Positions 58,141-64,000 of a stretch of 64,000 nt of DNA are shown here, in pieces (the first letter of the stretch is position 1; each line of letters starts with the position of its first letter). The stretch spans positions 1,561,001-1,625,000 of the forward strand of contig NZ_CP115543.1 of NCBI RefSeq assembly GCF_031834615.1, in the 5' to 3' direction. Origin of the DNA: Stenotrophomonas aracearum (GTDB lineage: Bacteria; Pseudomonadota; Gammaproteobacteria; Xanthomonadales; Xanthomonadaceae). The position numbers and the translations under genes were made by a program. The notes under the pieces are model-generated. The model saw only the letters and a list, made by a program, of their open reading frames with translations, did not search any database and had not been told where the DNA came from.

Positions 58141-60066
58141 TCAGGCCGACAGTTCCAGCAGCAGCTTGTTGAGCCGGCGCACGTAGGCGGCCGGGTCCTT
58201 CAGCGTATCGCCGGCCGCCAGCGCGGCCTGGTCGAACAGAACCCGGCTCAGGTCGCCGAAGCGGCCGGCGTCGGCTTCCTGGTCGAGCTTGCCGATCAGC
58301 GGGTGGCCCGGGTTGAACTCGAACACGGGCTTGCTGTCGGGCACCTTCTGGCCGCTGGCTTCGAGGATCTGGCGCATCTGCAGGCCCAGGTCCTGTTCGC
58401 CGATGGCCAGGATCGCCGGCGAGTCGGTCAGGCGATGCGAGACGCGCACGTCGGCCACCTCGTCGCCCAGCGCGGTCTTGAGGCGCTCGACCAGACCCTG
58501 CTTTTCCTTGGCCGCTTCTTCCTGGGCCTGCTTGTCCTCGGCGCTTTCCAGCGCGCCCAGGTCGAGGTCGCCGCGGGCGACGTCGACGAACGACTTGCCG
58601 TCGAACTCGGTCAGGTAGCCCATCAGCCATTCGTCGATGCGGTCGGTCAGCAGCAGCACCTCGATGCCCTTCTTGCGGAACACTTCCAGGTGCGGGCTGT
58701 CCTTGACCTGGGTATGGCTGTCGCCGGTCAGGAAGTAGATCTTGTCCTGGCCTTCGATCATGCGGCCCAGGTAGTCGGCCAGCGACACGCTCTGCTCGCC
58801 GCTGGCGTCATGGGTGGAGGCGAAGCGCAGCAGGCCGGCGATCTTCTCGCGGTTGTTGAAGTCTTCGGCGGGACCTTCCTTGAGCACCTGGCCGAACTGC
58901 TTCCAGAAGCCGGCGTAGACCTCGGGCTTGTCGGTTGCCAGCTTCTCCAGCATGTCCAGCGAGCGCTTGGTCAGCGCGGACTTCATCGAGTCGATGACCG
59001 GGCCGGACTGCAGGATTTCGCGGGAGACGTTCAGCGAGAGGTCGTTGGAATCGACCACGCCCTTGATGAAGCGCAGGTACAGCGGCAGGAACTGCTCGGC
59101 CTGGTCCATCACGAACACGCGCTGCACGTAAAGCTTTAGGCCCTTGGGCGCGTCGCGATGGTACAGGTCGAACGGGGCGTGGCCGGGCACGTACAGCAGC
59201 GAGGTGTACTCGAGCTTGCCTTCGACCTTGTTGTGGCTCCACGCCAGCGGGTCCTGGTGGTCGTGCGCGGCGTGCTTGTAGAACTCCTGGTACTCGGCGT
59301 CGGTAATCTCGCTGCGCGGGCGGGTCCACAGTGCGCTGGCGCGGTTGACGGTTTCCCATTCGATCTCGGCCGGGGCGTCTTCGCCGTGGTGTTCCTTGAC
59401 CATCTGGATCGGCAGGCCGATATGGTCGGAGTACTTCTTGATGATGCTGCGCAGGCGCCAGGCATCGGCGAAGTCCTGCTGGTCGTCCTTCAGGTGCAGC
59501 ACGATGCGGGTGCCGCGCTCGGGCTTGTCGACGGTTTCGACGTCGAATTCGCCTTCGCCGCGCGAGGACCAGTGCACGCCTTCGCTGGCCGGGAGGCCGG
59601 CACGGCGGGAGTAGACGTCGACCTGGTCGGCGACGATGAAGGCGCTGTAGAAGCCGACACCGAACTGGCCGATCAGCTGGGAGTCCTTCTTCTGGTCGCC
59701 GGAGAGCTGGCGCAGGAAGTCGCCGGTGCCGGACTTGGCGATGGTGCCGAGGTGGGCAATGGCTTCGTCGCGGCTCATGCCGATGCCGTTGTCGTCGATG
59801 GTCACGGTATGCGCCTGCGGATCGACGCTGACCTGGATGCGCAGTTCACCGCCGCCGGGTAGAGCCGGGCCCTGCCCGGCTGCTTCCAGCAGTTCCGGCT
59901 GGGTCAGCGCTTCGAAGCGCAGCTTGTCGGCGGCGTCGGCGGCATTGGAGATCAGCTCGCGAAGGAAGATTTCCTTGTTGGAGTACAGCGAGTGGATCAT
60001 CAGCTGCAGCAGCTGCTTGACCTCGGTCTGGAAGCCCAGGGTCTCTTTGTGGGTCTGCTCGGTCAT
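58141..60066 (-). CDS. htpG: Molecular chaperone HtpG (Hsp90)
   Basis: Bacterial Hsp90, 641 residues versus 624 in E. coli. The ATPase domain has [20 protein letters not shown] (Asn and Asp contacts), [12 protein letters not shown] and [11 protein letters not shown]. The middle domain has the catalytic Arg in [10 protein letters not shown] and the C-terminal dimer domain follows. A stretch of nine residues (Ala62-Pro70, AAGQGPALP) sits in the loop where E. coli has only Gly-Asp-Gly and is encoded by a SMAG-like repeat. A heat-shock-like promoter is visible upstream. Confidence 0.95.
   Translation of the reverse strand: MTEQTHKETLGFQTEVKQLLQLMIHSLYSNKEIFLRELISNAADAADKLRFEALTQPELLEAAGQGPALPGGGELRIQVSVDPQAHTVTIDDNGIGMSRDEAIAHLGTIAKSGTGDFLRQLSGDQKKDSQLIGQFGVGFYSAFIVADQVDVYSRRAGLPASEGVHWSSRGEGEFDVETVDKPERGTRIVLHLKDDQQDFADAWRLRSIIKKYSDHIGLPIQMVKEHHGEDAPAEIEWETVNRASALWTRPRSEITDAEYQEFYKHAAHDHQDPLAWSHNKVEGKLEYTSLLYVPGHAPFDLYHRDAPKGLKLYVQRVFVMDQAEQFLPLYLRFIKGVVDSNDLSLNVSREILQSGPVIDSMKSALTKRSLDMLEKLATDKPEVYAGFWKQFGQVLKEGPAEDFNNREKIAGLLRFASTHDASGEQSVSLADYLGRMIEGQDKIYFLTGDSHTQVKDSPHLEVFRKKGIEVLLLTDRIDEWLMGYLTEFDGKSFVDVARGDLDLGALESAEDKQAQEEAAKEKQGLVERLKTALGDEVADVRVSHRLTDSPAILAIGEQDLGLQMRQILEASGQKVPDSKPVFEFNPGHPLIGKLDQEADAGRFGDLSRVLFDQAALAAGDTLKDPAAYVRRLNKLLLELSA
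59859..59881 (-). repeat. SMAG-like repeat inside the htpG coding sequence
   Basis: A GTAG-led palindrome (GTAG on the plus strand at 59859-59862, stem AGCCGGGC/GCCCGGCT) in reverse orientation relative to htpG. It falls in htpG codons 62-70, all open in frame. The same sub-type, AGCCGGG with CTAC end, appears upstream of htpG at 60153-60175. Confidence 0.8.
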
Positions 60067-60120
60067 GCGACGGTGCTCCTTGAATGCGGTGGCGCGCAGT
60101 GCGCGGCGGCTGGCTCAAGG

Positions 60121-60148
60121 GGTAGGGACGCACTGTCCCAAATTCAAG
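60121..60148 (-). promoter_or_regulatory. Possible sigma-32 promoter for htpG
   Basis: On the minus strand CTTGAA (60148-60143) is followed after 15 bases by CCCTACC (60127-60121), near the heat-shock pattern CTTGAA and CCCCAT. A short GGGAC/GTCCC dyad sits between them. About 55 bases separate it from the start. Confidence 0.4.
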
Positions 60149-60152
60149 GTTC

Positions 60153-60175
60153 AGCCGGGAAGAGCCCGGCTCTAC
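60153..60175 (-). repeat. SMAG repeat, single, AGCCGGG subtype
   Basis: Stem AGCCGGG/CCCGGCT ending CTAC at 60172-60175, just upstream of rsmD. Matches in subtype the copy translated inside htpG, 270 bases away. Confidence 0.75.
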
Positions 60176-60189
60176 GGTATTCTTCACAC

Positions 60190-61312
<1,123 letters not shown>

Positions 61313-61356
61313 CCCCAAGACCTACACATACCAAGAATCACCAAGAGGGAGACTCC

Positions 61357-61848
61357 ATGAACAACACCATGCGTGCCATGTTGATCGCGTCGTTCGCGCT
61401 GGCTTTCACCGCCTGCAAGAAGGAAGAAGCCGCGCCGGTCGCCGAAGCCCAGCAGGCGCTGGTCGCCCCGTCCAAGGACGACGATGCGGGCTGGAAGAAG
61501 TACCTGCAGGCCGTGGCCGTGCAGAACATGGGCAACATCACCAACAGCCCGTTCCTGTACTACCTGGCGCCGGAATCGGATCCGGAGTTCCAGGCCAAGT
61601 ACGACCGCCAGGTCGAAAGCGCTACCGCTGCGGTCGCCCGTGGCGTGCAGCCGGGCAACATGCTGGCCTTCGGTTCGTCTGCCTCGGGCAAGATGGCCGA
61701 CATGATCCAGTCCGTGTTCAAGGACGTGTCCGCCGACTCGATGAAGGGTGTGCGCGTGGTGTTCATCGGCCAGGCCGCTGACAACGCCCGCGTGCAGTCG
61801 ATCGTGCAGCCGACCGGCGCCGAGTACATCTTCGTAGAAGCCAAGTAA
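61357..61848 (+). CDS. Predicted lipoprotein, unknown function
   Basis: A 163-residue protein with signal peptide and lipobox (AFTACKK, Cys about 20). The mature part has Lys/Glu-rich start (KKEEAAPVAEAQ), then a globular domain with no known name; segments NMGNITNSPFLYYLAPESD and ADNARVQSIVQPTGAEYIFV stand out. GGGAG gives a good ribosome site before the ATG. It lies alone between coaD and the ferredoxin gene. I cannot assign it. Confidence 0.75.
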   Translation: MNNTMRAMLIASFALAFTACKKEEAAPVAEAQQALVAPSKDDDAGWKKYLQAVAVQNMGNITNSPFLYYLAPESDPEFQAKYDRQVESATAAVARGVQPGNMLAFGSSASGKMADMIQSVFKDVSADSMKGVRVVFIGQAADNARVQSIVQPTGAEYIFVEAK

Positions 61849-61945
61849 GCCGTGCCATGGCGGCCGCGCCCTGTGCGCGGCCCGGGCGGCGTCCCTGCGA
61901 GGGGGCGCCGCTTTCCCTTTGCCGGCACTGGCGTGGAGTAACGCC

Positions 61946-62227
61946 ATGTCGCTGAAAATCAATGAGCTCTGCGTCAACTGCGACGTATGCGAGCCGGCCT
62001 GTCCCAACCAGGCCATTTCGATGGGTGAAACCATCTACGTGATCGACCCTGCACGCTGCACCGAATGCGTGGGGCATTTCGACGAACCGCAATGCGTGGT
62101 CGTGTGCCCGGTGGAATGCATCGATCCCGATCCGGACATTCCGGAAACCCAGGAGGCGTTGCTGGCCAAGTTGCATGGGCTGCAGCGCGATCATCCCGAA
62201 CTGTATGCGGAGTCTTCCCCCGAATGA
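61946..62227 (+). CDS. yfhL: YfhL-type dicluster ferredoxin
   Basis: A 93-residue ferredoxin with two [4Fe-4S] motifs: CVNCDVCEPACPN and CTECVGHFDEPQCVVVCPVEC, the second with the extended spacing of YfhL/Alvin-type ferredoxins. Start at ATG 61946. YfhL has been implicated in tRNA hydroxylation in E. coli. Its stop overlaps the ggt start by ATGA. Confidence 0.9.
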   Translation: MSLKINELCVNCDVCEPACPNQAISMGETIYVIDPARCTECVGHFDEPQCVVVCPVECIDPDPDIPETQEALLAKLHGLQRDHPELYAESSPE

Positions 62228-63960
62228 AAAAGCCGTCGCGTCGCTGGTTGTTGCTGGTCCTGCTGTGGACCCCTGCGCTCTGGGCCGCTGAGCCTGCAAA
62301 GGCGCCGCTGGCCACCCACCCGGATGGCGCGGCGATCGCCAGTGGCCATCACCTCGCCACGGAGGCGGGGATGGAGATCCTGGCCAAGGGCGGCAATGCG
62401 TTCGATGCGGCGGTGGCGGTGTCGTCGACGCTGGCGGTGGTCGAACCGATCAGTTCGGGGCTGGGCGGTGGCGGGTTCTTCCTGCTGCACGATGCGCGGA
62501 CCGGCAAGGACGTGATGCTGGACGCGCGCGAGACGGCGCCTGCTGCGGCCACGCCGGAAGCATTCCTGGACAAGCAGGGCGAGCTGGACCGCGACCGTTC
62601 GGTGAACGGGCCGTGGTCGGCCGGCATTCCGGGCCTGCCAGCGGCGCTGGTGGAGCTGTCTGCGAAGCACGGCACGCTGCCGCTGAAGGATTCGCTGGCA
62701 CCGGCGATCCGGATCGCGCGCGAGGGCTTCCCGGTATATGCGCGCATGGCCAAGGGCTATGCGTCGCGCCGTGAGGTGATGGAGCGTTTCCCGGGTACGC
62801 GGGAGGTGTACCTGCGCAACGGCAAGCCGATTGCCGAGGGCGATGTATTCAAGCAGCCGGAACTGGCGCAGACGCTGGAGCGGCTGGCGGCCGGCGGATT
62901 CGATGGTTTCTACAAGGGCCAGACCGGCAAGCTGCTGCTGGCGGGTGTGAAGCAGGCCGGTGGCAAGTGGACGGCGGACGAGCTGGCGGGCTACCGGGTC
63001 AAGCAGCGCGAGCCGATCGTGTTCAATTACCGGGACTGGAAGGTGACCACGGCGTCGCCGCCGTCGTCGGGCGGGATCGCGCTGGCGTCGATGCTGCAGA
63101 TCCTGGAAGGCTGGGACCTGAAGTCGATGGATCCGGCGCACCGGACGCACCTGGTGGTGGAGTCGATGCGTCGTGCGTTCCGTGACCGTACGTTCTTCCT
63201 GGGCGATCCGGATTTCGTGCAGATTCCGCAGAAGGTGCTGACCAGCCGCGATTACGCGCAGGGTCTGCGTGCGACGATCCATCCGGAGAAGGCGACGCCG
63301 AGCGATCTGCTGTCGGGGAATCCGACGCCGCTGGAAGATGACGAGACGACGCATTTCTCGATCATCGATGGCGAGGGCAACCGGGTAGGCGCGACGCAGA
63401 CGGTGAACCTGTTGTACGGGTCGGGCCTGATTCCGTCGGGCACGGGGGTGCTGCTGAACAATGAGATGGACGATTTCGCGCTGAAGCCGGGTACGCCGAA
63501 TGCGTTCGGGGTGATGGGCTATGCGGCGAATGCGCCGAAGCCGGGCAAGCGGATGCTGAGTTCGATGACGCCGACGTTCATGGAGTCGGCGGACAAGGTG
63601 GTGGTGCTGGGCACGCCGGGCGGCAGCCGGATCATCACGATGGTGCTGCTTGGGGTGCTGGGCTATGACGATGGGCTGGACGCGCAGCAGGTGGCGGCGC
63701 TGCCGCGCTTCCACCACCAGTGGCTGCCGGACGTGATCGAGGCGGAAAGCAACGCGTTCGACGAGGCGACGATCAAGCAGCTGCAGGCGATGGGCCACAA
63801 GATCGACCTGCCGGGCAACAGCGCGGCAGGCGGCCGCGGCTCCAGCCACGTCTGGGGCAACCTGCAGACGGTCGAATGGAACCGCCGCAGCAATGTGCTC
63901 AGCGTCGGCAGCGACCCGCGCAATCCGGTAGGCAGCGGTGAGATTTCCAAGTCGAACTGA
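62224..63960 (+). CDS. ggt: Gamma-glutamyltransferase
   Basis: Periplasmic enzyme that cleaves or transfers the gamma-glutamyl group of glutathione. 578 residues. A signal peptide (KPSRRWLLLVLLWTPALWA) precedes the large subunit. The precursor splits before Thr375 (DDETTHFSIIDGEGN), which becomes the nucleophile. ATASPPSSGG and PGGSRIITMVLLGVL fit the substrate pocket and small subunit. It overlaps yfhL by four bases, an odd but tight coupling. Confidence 0.95.
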   Translation: MKKPSRRWLLLVLLWTPALWAAEPAKAPLATHPDGAAIASGHHLATEAGMEILAKGGNAFDAAVAVSSTLAVVEPISSGLGGGGFFLLHDARTGKDVMLDARETAPAAATPEAFLDKQGELDRDRSVNGPWSAGIPGLPAALVELSAKHGTLPLKDSLAPAIRIAREGFPVYARMAKGYASRREVMERFPGTREVYLRNGKPIAEGDVFKQPELAQTLERLAAGGFDGFYKGQTGKLLLAGVKQAGGKWTADELAGYRVKQREPIVFNYRDWKVTTASPPSSGGIALASMLQILEGWDLKSMDPAHRTHLVVESMRRAFRDRTFFLGDPDFVQIPQKVLTSRDYAQGLRATIHPEKATPSDLLSGNPTPLEDDETTHFSIIDGEGNRVGATQTVNLLYGSGLIPSGTGVLLNNEMDDFALKPGTPNAFGVMGYAANAPKPGKRMLSSMTPTFMESADKVVVLGTPGGSRIITMVLLGVLGYDDGLDAQQVAALPRFHHQWLPDVIEAESNAFDEATIKQLQAMGHKIDLPGNSAAGGRGSSHVWGNLQTVEWNRRSNVLSVGSDPRNPVGSGEISKSN

Positions 63961-63969
63961 TCTGCACCT

Positions 63970-63992
63970 GTAGTGCCGGACGCCGGCCGGCT
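63970..63992 (+). repeat. SMAG repeat at the window edge
   Basis: GTAG (63970-63973) with stem GCCGG/CCGGC at the very end after ggt. A mirror copy, if any, is beyond the window. Confidence 0.75.
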
Positions 63993-64000
63993 CCTCGGAT

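Overview
The window is about 64 kb of high-GC, densely packed gammaproteobacterial chromosome. Gene content, gene order and protein sequences point to the Xanthomonadaceae. The many short palindromes that begin with GTAG match the SMAG repeats described in Stenotrophomonas maltophilia, so Stenotrophomonas is the best guess (inference; no database search was possible). I see no prophage, transposase, CRISPR array, secretion island or biosynthetic gene cluster. Nearly everything is housekeeping, and several blocks keep the gene order known from E. coli.

Layout. 1-1.1 kb: end of a DedA/YqaA-like gene and an NlpD-like amidase activator. 1.2-10.8 kb: a Mth938-fold protein and YhbY on the minus strand, then rlmE-ftsH, an unlisted 59-residue membrane protein, folP-miaA-hfq-hflX-pncC and a UbiB-family kinase. 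10.9-16.7 kb: lexA-recA-recX-alaS-csrA-tRNA-Ser, covering the SOS response, alanine charging and RNA-level control. 16.7-25 kb: pirin with a divergent LysR regulator, two alpha/beta hydrolases, three identical tRNA-Arg genes, thiD, phoH, bcp and gcvR. 25-29 kb: dapA with a BamC-like lipoprotein, a repeat-rich non-coding stretch, a 7Fe ferredoxin and a sugar transporter. 29-35 kb: tRNA-Glu and pcnB-folK-panB-panC-panD-pgi (RNA polyadenylation, folate, pantothenate, glycolysis). 35-39.7 kb: a RegB/RegA-type redox two-component system, ispG, a PAP2 phosphatase and a GacA-like regulator. 39.7-47.3 kb: a complete Entner-Doudoroff set (zwf-glk-pgl-edd-eda) with a divergent CUT1-type ABC ATPase. 47.4-55.3 kb: YgfZ, then SdhAF4-sdhCDAB-sdhE-ygfX and lolC-lolD. 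55.3-64 kb: yggX-mutY-ftsY and htpG on the minus strand, rsmD-coaD, a lipoprotein, a YfhL-type ferredoxin and gamma-glutamyltransferase.

How the genes work together. Glucose is phosphorylated by Glk and oxidised by Zwf and Pgl. Edd and Eda then split 6-phosphogluconate to pyruvate and glyceraldehyde 3-phosphate, and Pgi links this to fructose 6-phosphate. Succinate dehydrogenase lies with two different flavinylation helpers. CsrA and a GacA-like regulator are two parts of the Gac/Rsm cascade. RegBA may tune respiration to redox state. The Lol genes, the BamC-like protein and several lipoproteins serve the outer membrane.

Most of the unusual signal is in non-coding DNA. A SMAG-like unit is translated in frame inside htpG. 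Two genes end on a TAG supplied by a SMAG GTAG. A second family of nested palindromes with a CAT-SS-ATG apex occurs at three places. The lexA operator ends two bases before the lexA start codon, and a GGA hairpin lies in the csrA leader.
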